Part shown: piece by piece, positions 20,989-27,896 of the stretch | How the letters are laid out: each line of letters starts with the position of its first letter | How positions within the stretch are numbered: position 1 is the first letter of the stretch | From: JAENVU01 sp964639075 | Lineage (GTDB): Bacteria > Actinomycetota > Acidimicrobiia > IMCC26256 > JAENVU01 | Assembly: GCA_964639075.1 (NCBI GenBank) | Contig: CAZXCB010000012.1 | Span: 1 to 27,896 of the forward strand | Reading direction: 5' to 3' | Length of the DNA stretch: 27,896 bases | The notes under the pieces: generated by a model | The model's input: only the letters and a program-made list of their open reading frames with translations | Databases searched by the model: none | Told to the model about the DNA's origin: nothing | Made by a program: the position numbers and the translations under genes

Positions 20989-23001
20989 ATGTTCAGGAAC
21001 AAGCGGTTGCGAATCGTCGCGGCAATCTTCTTCGTCGTCGGGGCAACGGGCCTCGTCGCGATCGCGAGCGGTGGCGCCGCGCCGACCGCGGTGCGGCTCC
21101 ACCTCGGGAGCAACGGCCGGTACTTCCAGTTCGGCTCCACCACCCAGACGCTCACCACCGCGAACAACTCGTGCGCGATCAACTCGACGGAGCCCGTGAT
21201 CGATCTGTCGGCGACCGGCACCGCGGCGTCGCCCGGCCTCGGCTCGGACTCGATCGGTGTCAAGAGCAAGTCCGGTGCCAACGGAACGCCGTGCGGGCAG
21301 GTCGACGGCGCGGAGGTCGTGCAGCTGAAGCCCGGCACGACCATCAGCAACCGGACGTTCTCCGGTGTGCGCCTCGACCTCGAGGTGACCGGCAACGCGG
21401 TTGTGAAGCTCACGCTGTCTCGCGGCGCCACGAGCGCGACGTATCAGCTCCAGACCGGCACGAGCATCCTCGCCGCCGAGTCGAGCGAAGGCGACTACGA
21501 CACCACCGTGCCGTACGCGGCGAGCTCGAGCCCGGGCGACACGACCGATGCCTGCGCCGCCCCGAACAGCTCAGGACCGAACAGCTCGGCCAACGACAAC
21601 TGCGAATGGACGGTGCAACCGGGCTTCGACTTCGACACGGTGAAGCTCACCACCGTCTCGATCGGCACGGTCGCGCTCGAAGGCAGCAGCGACTTCGGCA
21701 ACGACCCGAACCACGACACCCTGTTCTACCTCTCCAACGCCGCGCCGACGCCGACGGACGACTCGGCGACCACCGATGAGGACACGGCGGTGTCCGGGAA
21801 CGTGCTGACGAACGACAGCGACCCGGACGGCAACCCGCTCAGCGCGTCGGTGGTCACCAACCCGTCCCACGGCACACTCTCGCTCGGCGCGACGGGAGCC
21901 TTCACCTACACGCCGGACCCGGACTATCACGGCTCCGACTCGTTCGAGTACGCCGCGTCCGACGGCCTGGCGAGCACCAACGCGACGGTGAACATCACCG
22001 TCACCTCCGTGAACGATCCTCCGGTCGCGCAGAGTGGCAGTGCGTCGACGGACGAGGACGAGGCGGTCACGGTCACGATCGCCACGGACGTGGACAGCAC
22101 CTCGATGACCGCCGACTGCACCGGTGAGGGCGACGGGACGATCGTCGACAACGGCGACGGCACCATCACGTTCACTCCCGCTGCGGACTTCAACGGGACG
22201 GTCGAGCTCAGCTGCACGGCAACCGACGACCAGGGTGCGACCACCACCACGTCGGCGACGATCGTCGTCGGCGTGGACCCGGTGAACGATGCGCCCATCG
22301 CGGTGGACGACACGGCCGAGGTCGACCAGAACGGCACCGTCGACGTCGCCGTGTTGGGGAACGACACCGACGTCGACCTCGACGTGCTCAGCCCGACCAA
22401 CATCGGCAGCATCAGCCCGGCCGGCTCGAGCGCGGTCGCGAACCCCGACGGCTCGGTCGCCTTCACGCCGCCCAGCGGCTACACGGGGCCGGCGTCGTTC
22501 ACCTACGAGGCGAGCGACGGCAGCCTGACGTCGAACACCGCGACCGTGAGCCTCACGGTCTTCCCGGTGATCTGCAGCAACGAGACCGTCACGGACCAGG
22601 ACGGCGACGTCATCGGGTCGTTCACCCGCCTCGACGACACGTTCACCTGCAAGCGCTACGCGCTCGACGCCTCGTCGGCGAACGGGACGATCCTGTTCCA
22701 GCCGACCGGCGCGGCCGACGTGGACTACCGGGGCTTCGTCTCGTTCGGGCCCGGTCCCGCGCCGACACCCGGTGATCCCGTCACGCTCAATCTGAGCTAC
22801 GACCCGGCCGGTGGCAACACGTTCCAGCCGGTCCAGTGGTGCGTCGCGCCGCAGTTCGACGGCAACGACCTCGTCACCGCGGCGACGATCCCGGCCGGCG
22901 AGACGTGGTGCATCGCGAGCGCCGACACCCGGGGCGACGCGAACGGTGACCTGGTCACGACGTACCAGGTCTTCGGTCACGACGACCCGAAGTTCCGCTG
23001 A
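20989..23001 (+). CDS. Secreted protein with tandem cadherin/Ig-like repeats
   Basis: 670 residues. The N-terminus is a Sec signal peptide: basic MFRNKRLR, an 18-residue hydrophobic core, then a small-residue region around SGGAA. A unique Cys-containing domain (about 35-250) follows, then three cadherin/Ig-like repeats (about 257-345, 345-430, 433-525) with acidic calcium-type motifs (DEDTAVSGNVLTNDSDPDGN; DNGDGTITFTP) and VNDxP linkers. The C-terminal domain (about 527-670) has four Cys. Such proteins act at the cell surface in adhesion or matrix formation. No LPXTG or membrane anchor is seen, so it may be released. ATG 20989 is chosen because GGAG precedes it by 6 nt; ATG 20977 in frame is the alternative. 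Confidence 0.82.
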   Translation: MFRNKRLRIVAAIFFVVGATGLVAIASGGAAPTAVRLHLGSNGRYFQFGSTTQTLTTANNSCAINSTEPVIDLSATGTAASPGLGSDSIGVKSKSGANGTPCGQVDGAEVVQLKPGTTISNRTFSGVRLDLEVTGNAVVKLTLSRGATSATYQLQTGTSILAAESSEGDYDTTVPYAASSSPGDTTDACAAPNSSGPNSSANDNCEWTVQPGFDFDTVKLTTVSIGTVALEGSSDFGNDPNHDTLFYLSNAAPTPTDDSATTDEDTAVSGNVLTNDSDPDGNPLSASVVTNPSHGTLSLGATGAFTYTPDPDYHGSDSFEYAASDGLASTNATVNITVTSVNDPPVAQSGSASTDEDEAVTVTIATDVDSTSMTADCTGEGDGTIVDNGDGTITFTPAADFNGTVELSCTATDDQGATTTTSATIVVGVDPVNDAPIAVDDTAEVDQNGTVDVAVLGNDTDVDLDVLSPTNIGSISPAGSSAVANPDGSVAFTPPSGYTGPASFTYEASDGSLTSNTATVSLTVFPVICSNETVTDQDGDVIGSFTRLDDTFTCKRYALDASSANGTILFQPTGAADVDYRGFVSFGPGPAPTPGDPVTLNLSYDPAGGNTFQPVQWCVAPQFDGNDLVTAATIPAGETWCIASADTRGDANGDLVTTYQVFGHDDPKFR

Positions 23002-23028
23002 TCGGTCGTCCCGACGTCACGCGCGTGG

Positions 23029-26000
23029 TCAGACGCCGGCCGGTCGCGGTTCGGTGAGTGCCTCGAGCACGCCGTAGGGCGTCGGGACGGAGCGGACGCC
23101 GAGTTGTCTCAGGATCCCCTCGGCGTCGGTGCGGAGGCGCCGGCGCTCGTCGGGATCCTCGGTGACCCCGGCGATCGCGAGCATGCTCAGCGCGATCTCG
23201 TAGCCCGCGTGGCGTGACCGGCCGGCGGTGAGGCTCTCGTCGAGGGCGGTGCGGGCCTCGTCGGCGCGGCCGAGCGCCGCGAGCGCGAGCCCGCGGACGC
23301 GTTGGAGCAGTGGCAACTGCGCGCCGACGCCACCGAGCGCCTGGGCCTGACGCAGGGTGTCGTCGGCGAGGCGGAGCGCGGCTTCGTCGTCGCCGATCTC
23401 GAGCAGGAAGCCGGCGATCCGAGCCGAGGCCTCGAGTGCGTCGCGGCTGTCGCCGACCTCGGTCGACTCGTCACGGGCTTCCGCAAGGAGGGCCAGCGCC
23501 TCCGCGTGCCGGCCGGCCCGTCCGAGCGCGCGGCCGAGGAGCAGTTTCGCGAAGGCGGAGGCAGGGCGGTCGCCGGCGACGCGCCAGACGCGCGCCGCGT
23601 CGCGGAACAACGACATCGCGTGGTCGAGCTCGCCCCGGTCGAGGGCGATCTCGCCGATGTTGGTGGTGCAGAAGGCCCCGAGGACCGTGTTGCCCGTCCG
23701 GACCGCGAGCTCCCGCGCCGTCTCGTACCGGACCAGCGCCTCGTCCCACTCGCCTCGCCAGTACGCAAAGCCGCCGAGGAGGTTGTGCACACTGGCCTGC
23801 CCAGGCAGGTCCTCGAGCTCCTCGTAGAACGCGAGCGACCGGTTCAGGCTCGAGGTGGTCTCGAGATCTCCGAGCTCCATCTGGGTCCAGCCCATCACCT
23901 TCAACGCGTGGGCGAGCGCTTCCAGGTCGTCGGCCTGCTGCGCCACGGCGATCGCCTCCCGACTCCGGCGGATCGCTCGCCGGTGGTGGCCACCTTCGAG
24001 CGAGAACTGGCCGTACCACGCCAGCAGGCGGGCCCGCTGCCGCACGGCCGGGGAACGATCGTCGCCGTCGAGGAGCTTGAGCCCGCGCGTGATCGCGCTG
24101 AGCGCTTGCGAGTAGCGGTCGAGCCAGCCGCGGATCCACGCGAGCTTGAGCTGCAGGCGCGCCTGCGCGACGCGGTCGTCGCCGACGTGTCGGCGGGCGG
24201 CGCGGAACGCGATCTCGGCCTCGGTGAAGCTCCCCGCGCGGTGGCGGACGTCGCCGAGGCACTCGCGGAGTCGCGCGTGCTCGCGGTCCGGGACGTTCGG
24301 GAGGCGGCGAGCCGCGTCGAGGGCCCGCTCGTACAGCTCGCCGGCTTCGTGGTCGGCGTAGATCTCCCGGGCTCGATCGGCGGCGGTGCACGAGGAGTCG
24401 AAAGCCTCCTCGAAGCGCTCGGCGCGCAGGTAGTGGAGCGACAGCAGCTCGACGGAATCGTCGCCACCGGTCTCGACCCGTGCCCGGATCGCGTCGCCGA
24501 CTCGCGAATGGATCTCGCGTCGGGCGCGATACGGCAGGCCTTCGTAGGCGCTGTCGCGGACCACGGCGTGCTCGAAGGTCAACCGGCCGGACGACTCGCG
24601 TACGAGGTAGTCCTCGACCCGGCTCCACGCCGATTCGTCGAGGAGGGTCGTCGAGTCGAGCACCGCCGGGACGAGCTCCTCCGGGAACGAGCGGCCGAGG
24701 ACCGCGATTCGGCGCAGGAGGTCGCGATCCTGTGGCGGAAGCCGGTCGATGCTCGCGGCCACGAGCGCCTCGACGGAGTCGGGGAGGGCCGAGATGTCCC
24801 CGACCGCACGGGCGCCGGCGACGAGCTCGGTCAGGAAAAGCGGATTCCCCGTGGAGCGTTCGGCGAGCAGCTCGACGTCCTGGGCGGAGATCGGCGCGTC
24901 GTAGGTCGCGTCGCGTACGAGTGCGGTGGCGTCGTCGAGCGCGAGTGGCGCGAGCTCGAGATGGAGCACGTCCGAGCGATCACCGAGCGGTCCGGGCCCG
25001 CCGTCGCGTCGCGTGATCAGCACGAGCCAGGGAAGGGTCGCGACGTCCGCCGTGAGCGCCTGGAGCAGCTCGGCGGACGAGTCGTCGATCCACTGCGCGT
25101 CCTCGACGAGGAGGAGCGTGGGCTCCGGGAGCAGCCTCGTCAGCACCTCCCGGAGGACGGCACCGAGCCGCGCGGTCCGGAACTGCTCGTCGATCTGCGC
25201 GGTCTCGGGGGTGTCGGGCATCGGCACGTCGGTCACGATCGCGAGCAACGGCGTCCACGCGACGAGCTCCGGTGCGACCTCCCGCACCGTCTCGACCAGA
25301 CGATCCGGATCGGAGTCGGCTCGCAGCGCCGGATCGAGGCAGAGCAGCTCCCGGACGACGCCCCGCAGCGGGTAGTACGGCGTCGTCGCCTCGTAGAGCT
25401 CGCAGCGGGTCGAGAGCGCGCGCAGGTCCTCGCGCTGCGACCGCAGCTCGTCGACGAGCCGCGACTTGCCCATCCCGGCGGCTCCGAGGATCTCGACGAT
25501 GCGTCCGACCCCGCCGAGCGCGGAGTCCCGTGCGTCACCGAGCATGCTGAGCTCGGTGTCGCGCCCGGTGAACGGCAGGTCGACGGCGGCGGCCGTGGCC
25601 TTCGCCCCGGCGATCGGGCCGACCCGCCAGGCCTCGACCGGCCGCGCCTTGCCCTTCACGAAGAACGGCTCGACGGCGTCGAGCTCGAACGCGGTCGGGG
25701 AACGCTCGATGATCTCGTGGGTGGCCAGGATCTCCCCCGGCGCGGCATGAGCCATGAGGCGAGCAGCGAGGTTCACGGCGTCGCCCATGACGGTGTACGT
25801 GCGCCGGTAGGGCGGCCCGACGTCGCCGGCGAACACCGGACCCCGATTGACGCCGATGCGCACGGGGATGGCCAACGGGGACTCGATGATCTCCCGCAGC
25901 GCGAGGAGCATGCGTCGCTCGTCGTCGCCCGAGCTCGACGGGACACCGGCGGTGAGGATGATCTTGCCGCCGTCACGGTCGACGTCGCTGGCGAGGAACG

Positions 26001-26949
26001 TGACCTCGTGACGATCGGCGGCATCCTGCACCGTCGTCACGAGCGCCTCGAGATCACTGGCGACTTCATCGAGCGGACGCGTCCGAATGAGCTCGTCGGT
26101 GCCGTCGAAATGGACGAACGCGATCGTCGCGCGCCGGTGCTCGGGAACGCTCGCCGCGACCAACGAGGGCCGGAGGCCGGCCGAGACGCAGCGGGAGAGG
26201 TCGATGTCGAGGTCGAGCTCCGGCGCCCGGTACGCGGCCGGCCCGGGCCCGGGAAGCCGGGGTGCGCGGCGGAGGAGACGACCCGGTCCCTTCGGCGGAC
26301 CGACGAGCGACTCGCGGATCGCGCCGGCCGTCGCATGGCTGATGAGGATCTCGCCGGCGTCGGCGGCTGCTTCGAGCGCGGCCGTCTCGGTGAAGCCGGG
26401 ACCGGTGACCATGAGCTCTCGATGAGACCGTCCGACGAGGAAGAAGTGGAACTCGCCGGTGTGGACGCCCACGGACATCCGCAGCCGTACCTGTTGGCCC
26501 AGCACGCTGAGCGGGCCCCGCTCCCGGAGCGTGCGCCGCATCCCGACCGCCGAGTGGGTCGCGCGGGCGGGGTGCCCGTCACCGTCGAAGAAGAGCAGGA
26601 GTGCGTCGCCGCCGAACTTGAGGAGTCGGCCGCCGTTCGCGTAGGCCACCGCGAGGAGCTCCGCGAACGTCGAACCGATCGTCTCGGCGAGCTCCTCGGC
26701 GCCGATGTTGCCCTCGCGGGCGAGACGCTCCGAGAGCTTCGTGAAGCCCGAGATGTCGATGAAGACGATGGTCCCGTCGAGTCGCCGTCCCGTGACGGTG
26801 GGCTCGTCGCGGATCCAGTCGATGACGAGGCGCGGGAGGTAGGGCGTGAACCGCTCGTTGTGCTCACGCCGCGTCTCCGGAGCCTTCGCGCCGGGCAACG
26901 GACCAGCGGCTTCGGAGTCGTCACCGGGCTTCGGGTGCTTCATGACCAC
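23029..26949 (-). CDS. Soluble adenylyl cyclase-like protein: two cyclase domains, NTPase, TPR
   Basis: 1306 residues (numbered from the GTG at 26949; ATG 26943 is the alternative). Cyclase domain C1 (about 60-210) has FIDISGFT with metal Asp65 and LLKFGGDALL with Lys111 and Asp115, but its Asn/Arg positions are Thr187 and Ala191. C2 (about 274-442) has His280 and DGG (Gly327) at the metal positions but keeps Asn393 and Arg397 in YTVMGDAVNLAAR. One composite site is thus expected. A STAND/AAA-type NTPase follows, with P-loop GAAGMGKS (489-496) and Walker B LLLVEDAQW (Glu616/Asp617), then TPR-like helices from about 835 to the end. This order is that of mammalian soluble adenylyl cyclase (ADCY10). 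Cytoplasmic. It converges on the Ig-like gene with a 27-nt gap. Confidence 0.88.
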   Translation of the reverse strand: MVMKHPKPGDDSEAAGPLPGAKAPETRREHNERFTPYLPRLVIDWIRDEPTVTGRRLDGTIVFIDISGFTKLSERLAREGNIGAEELAETIGSTFAELLAVAYANGGRLLKFGGDALLLFFDGDGHPARATHSAVGMRRTLRERGPLSVLGQQVRLRMSVGVHTGEFHFFLVGRSHRELMVTGPGFTETAALEAAADAGEILISHATAGAIRESLVGPPKGPGRLLRRAPRLPGPGPAAYRAPELDLDIDLSRCVSAGLRPSLVAASVPEHRRATIAFVHFDGTDELIRTRPLDEVASDLEALVTTVQDAADRHEVTFLASDVDRDGGKIILTAGVPSSSGDDERRMLLALREIIESPLAIPVRIGVNRGPVFAGDVGPPYRRTYTVMGDAVNLAARLMAHAAPGEILATHEIIERSPTAFELDAVEPFFVKGKARPVEAWRVGPIAGAKATAAAVDLPFTGRDTELSMLGDARDSALGGVGRIVEILGAAGMGKSRLVDELRSQREDLRALSTRCELYEATTPYYPLRGVVRELLCLDPALRADSDPDRLVETVREVAPELVAWTPLLAIVTDVPMPDTPETAQIDEQFRTARLGAVLREVLTRLLPEPTLLLVEDAQWIDDSSAELLQALTADVATLPWLVLITRRDGGPGPLGDRSDVLHLELAPLALDDATALVRDATYDAPISAQDVELLAERSTGNPLFLTELVAGARAVGDISALPDSVEALVAASIDRLPPQDRDLLRRIAVLGRSFPEELVPAVLDSTTLLDESAWSRVEDYLVRESSGRLTFEHAVVRDSAYEGLPYRARREIHSRVGDAIRARVETGGDDSVELLSLHYLRAERFEEAFDSSCTAADRAREIYADHEAGELYERALDAARRLPNVPDREHARLRECLGDVRHRAGSFTEAEIAFRAARRHVGDDRVAQARLQLKLAWIRGWLDRYSQALSAITRGLKLLDGDDRSPAVRQRARLLAWYGQFSLEGGHHRRAIRRSREAIAVAQQADDLEALAHALKVMGWTQMELGDLETTSSLNRSLAFYEELEDLPGQASVHNLLGGFAYWRGEWDEALVRYETARELAVRTGNTVLGAFCTTNIGEIALDRGELDHAMSLFRDAARVWRVAGDRPASAFAKLLLGRALGRAGRHAEALALLAEARDESTEVGDSRDALEASARIAGFLLEIGDDEAALRLADDTLRQAQALGGVGAQLPLLQRVRGLALAALGRADEARTALDESLTAGRSRHAGYEIALSMLAIAGVTEDPDERRRLRTDAEGILRQLGVRSVPTPYGVLEALTEPRPAGV

Positions 26950-26958
26950 GTCGCCCGC

Positions 26959-26964
26959 ACGGTA
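26959..26964 (-). promoter_or_regulatory. Putative -10 box (TACCGT) of the sAC-like gene
   Basis: TACCGT on the minus strand lies 9 nt from the GTG at 26949 and 15 nt from the ATG at 26943. No Shine-Dalgarno precedes either, so a leaderless or near-leaderless start at the GTG is plausible. Confidence 0.35.
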
Positions 26965-27027
26965 CCTGCTCGCCGGGCACGCCGAGGGCGCAGGAGGATC
27001 ATGACGGTGGAACCCGCGGTCGGCCCG

Positions 27028-27057
27028 TAACCTGCCGCGAACGAGTCAGGAGGTTCC
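27028..27057 (+). promoter_or_regulatory. Putative -10 box (TAACCT) and ribosome-binding site of aceE
   Basis: TAACCT (27028-27033) predicts a transcript start near 27040. The perfect Shine-Dalgarno AGGAGG (27048-27053) lies 4 nt before the GTG at 27058 and fixes that start. Confidence 0.5.
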
Positions 27058-27896
27058 GTGTCCGCCGACGGCTTCGTGCATCAGCTCCCCGACACCGATC
27101 CCGACGAGACGCGCGAGTGGCTGGAGTCGTTGGACGCGGTCGTCGGCGCGGCCGGCACCACCCGCGCCCGGTACCTGCTGACGAGGCTCCTGGAGCACGC
27201 GAGCACCCGTGACGTGGGGCTGTCGGCGGCCATCTCCACGCCGTACGTGAACACGATCCCGCCGGAGGCCGAGCCGTGGTTCCCGGGGGACGAGGCGCTC
27301 GAACGGCGGATCCGGCGTTACGTCCGGTGGAACGCGGTCGCGATGGTCGACCGGGCGAACCACCGCTACGAGGGGCTCGGTGGCCACCTCTCGACGTACG
27401 CGTCCGCCGCAGCGCTCTACGAGGTGGGGTTCAACCACTTCTTCCACGGCAAGGACGACGGCGGCCACGGCGACCAGGTGTTCATCCAGGGCCATGCGGC
27501 TCCCGGCATCTACGCACGCGCGTACCTGGAGGGTCGACTCACCGAGACACAGCTCGACTCGTTCCGTCGGGAGACGACCGGCCACGGCCTGTCGTCGTAC
27601 CCGCACCCGCGGCGCATGCCGCAGTTCTGGGAGTACCCGACGGTCTCGATGGGTCTCGGTCCGCTCAACGCGGTCGCGCAGGCGCGCATCAACCGCTACC
27701 TGCTCCACCACGAGCTCGAGGACACGAGTCGCGCCAAGGTGTGGTGCTTCGTCGGCGACGGCGAGATGGACGAGCCGGAGGCGAAGGCGGGTCTGTCGAT
27801 CGCGGCGCGGGAACAGCTCGACAACCTGATCTTCGTCGTGAACTGCAACCTCCAGCGCCTCGACGGCCCGGTCCGTGGCGGCGGGAAGATCATCCA
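27058..27896 (+). CDS. aceE: Pyruvate dehydrogenase E1 component, homodimeric type (N-terminal part)
   Basis: The first 279 codons of a gene that runs off the window; full AceE is about 890-920 residues. Typical blocks are TPYVNTIP, RRIRRYVRWNAVAMV, GGHLSTYASAAALYEVGFNHFF, FIQGHAAPGIYARA and the thiamine diphosphate/Mg motif GDGEMDEPEAK ending in VVNCNLQRLDGPV. It decarboxylates pyruvate and passes the acetyl group to the lipoyl domain of E2 in the pyruvate dehydrogenase complex. Actinobacteria use this homodimeric E1, often without E2/E3 genes next to it. The GTG start is fixed by AGGAGG 4 nt upstream. It is divergent from the sAC-like gene across 108 nt. Confidence 0.95.
   Translation, partial: MSADGFVHQLPDTDPDETREWLESLDAVVGAAGTTRARYLLTRLLEHASTRDVGLSAAISTPYVNTIPPEAEPWFPGDEALERRIRRYVRWNAVAMVDRANHRYEGLGGHLSTYASAAALYEVGFNHFFHGKDDGGHGDQVFIQGHAAPGIYARAYLEGRLTETQLDSFRRETTGHGLSSYPHPRRMPQFWEYPTVSMGLGPLNAVAQARINRYLLHHELEDTSRAKVWCFVGDGEMDEPEAKAGLSIAAREQLDNLIFVVNCNLQRLDGPVRGGGKII

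Noticed and set aside
23029..26949. Antiphage STAND (Avs-like) defence protein
   Set aside because: The NTPase and TPR parts are STAND-like, but the N-terminus is two cyclase domains in soluble adenylyl cyclase order, not a nuclease or other toxic effector, and no other defence gene is near.
23302..27030. A 1242-codon open frame on the plus strand, antisense to the sAC-like gene
   Set aside because: Its translation is low-complexity Arg/Glu/Gly-rich with no domain, while the minus strand encodes a clear cyclase-NTPase-TPR protein. It is a GC-skew shadow.
1..27896. Mobile elements, CRISPR arrays, rRNA or prophage genes
   Set aside because: No transposase or integrase motifs, regularly spaced direct repeats, rRNA sequence or phage structural genes were seen; the tRNAs show no flanking att-like repeats within the window.

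Overview
The window is GC-rich (about 70% by eye) and looks like the chromosome of an actinobacterium, possibly of the Acidimicrobiia type. The signs are frequent GTG starts, tightly overlapping gene pairs (GTGA, ATGA), -10-like TANNNT hexamers placed 6-7 nt before start codons with no Shine-Dalgarno (leaderless genes), a homodimeric-type AceE, a short beta-carbonic anhydrase resembling mycobacterial ones, and several class III nucleotidyl cyclases. The taxon is an inference. No insertion sequence, phage gene, CRISPR array or rRNA was seen, and no gene-free stretch exceeds 300 bases.

Layout, left part (1-6750): the 3' end of tRNA-Gly(GCC) with a hairpin terminator; a minus-strand pair YjbR/MmcQ protein -> aminoglycoside phosphotransferase-like kinase; a small UBP-type zinc-finger protein (+); a minus-strand overlapping operon beta-carbonic anhydrase -> SsuD-type alkanesulfonate monooxygenase -> class I glutamine amidotransferase; a divergent Rieske oxygenase alpha subunit (+); and a GT39-like membrane glycosyltransferase (-).

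Middle part (6750-17700): a minus-strand run FAD-linked 2-hydroxyacid oxidase (GlcD type) -> acetolactate synthase-like ThDP enzyme -> GNAT acetyltransferase -> phospholipase D-like protein, the first two and the last two overlapping by 4 nt; then a J-domain protein (+), a DUF7065/DUF7064-like protein (+), an acyl-CoA dehydrogenase (-), an FtsX-type ABC permease with no ATPase gene beside it (+), and tRNA-Val(GAC).

Right part (17700-27057) is the most interesting. Three class III adenylyl/guanylyl cyclase genes of different architecture lie within 9.2 kb: an alpha/beta-hydrolase-cyclase fusion whose hydrolase triad appears lost; a stand-alone catalytic domain translationally coupled to a cytoplasmic DUF4097 beta-helix protein, with a CRP-like palindrome in its promoter; and a 1306-residue protein with the C1-C2-NTPase-TPR layout of mammalian soluble adenylyl cyclase, in which C1 keeps the metal aspartates and C2 keeps the transition-state Asn/Arg. 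A secreted cadherin/Ig-like repeat protein lies between them. I infer a local cAMP signalling cluster. The window ends inside aceE (pyruvate dehydrogenase E1).
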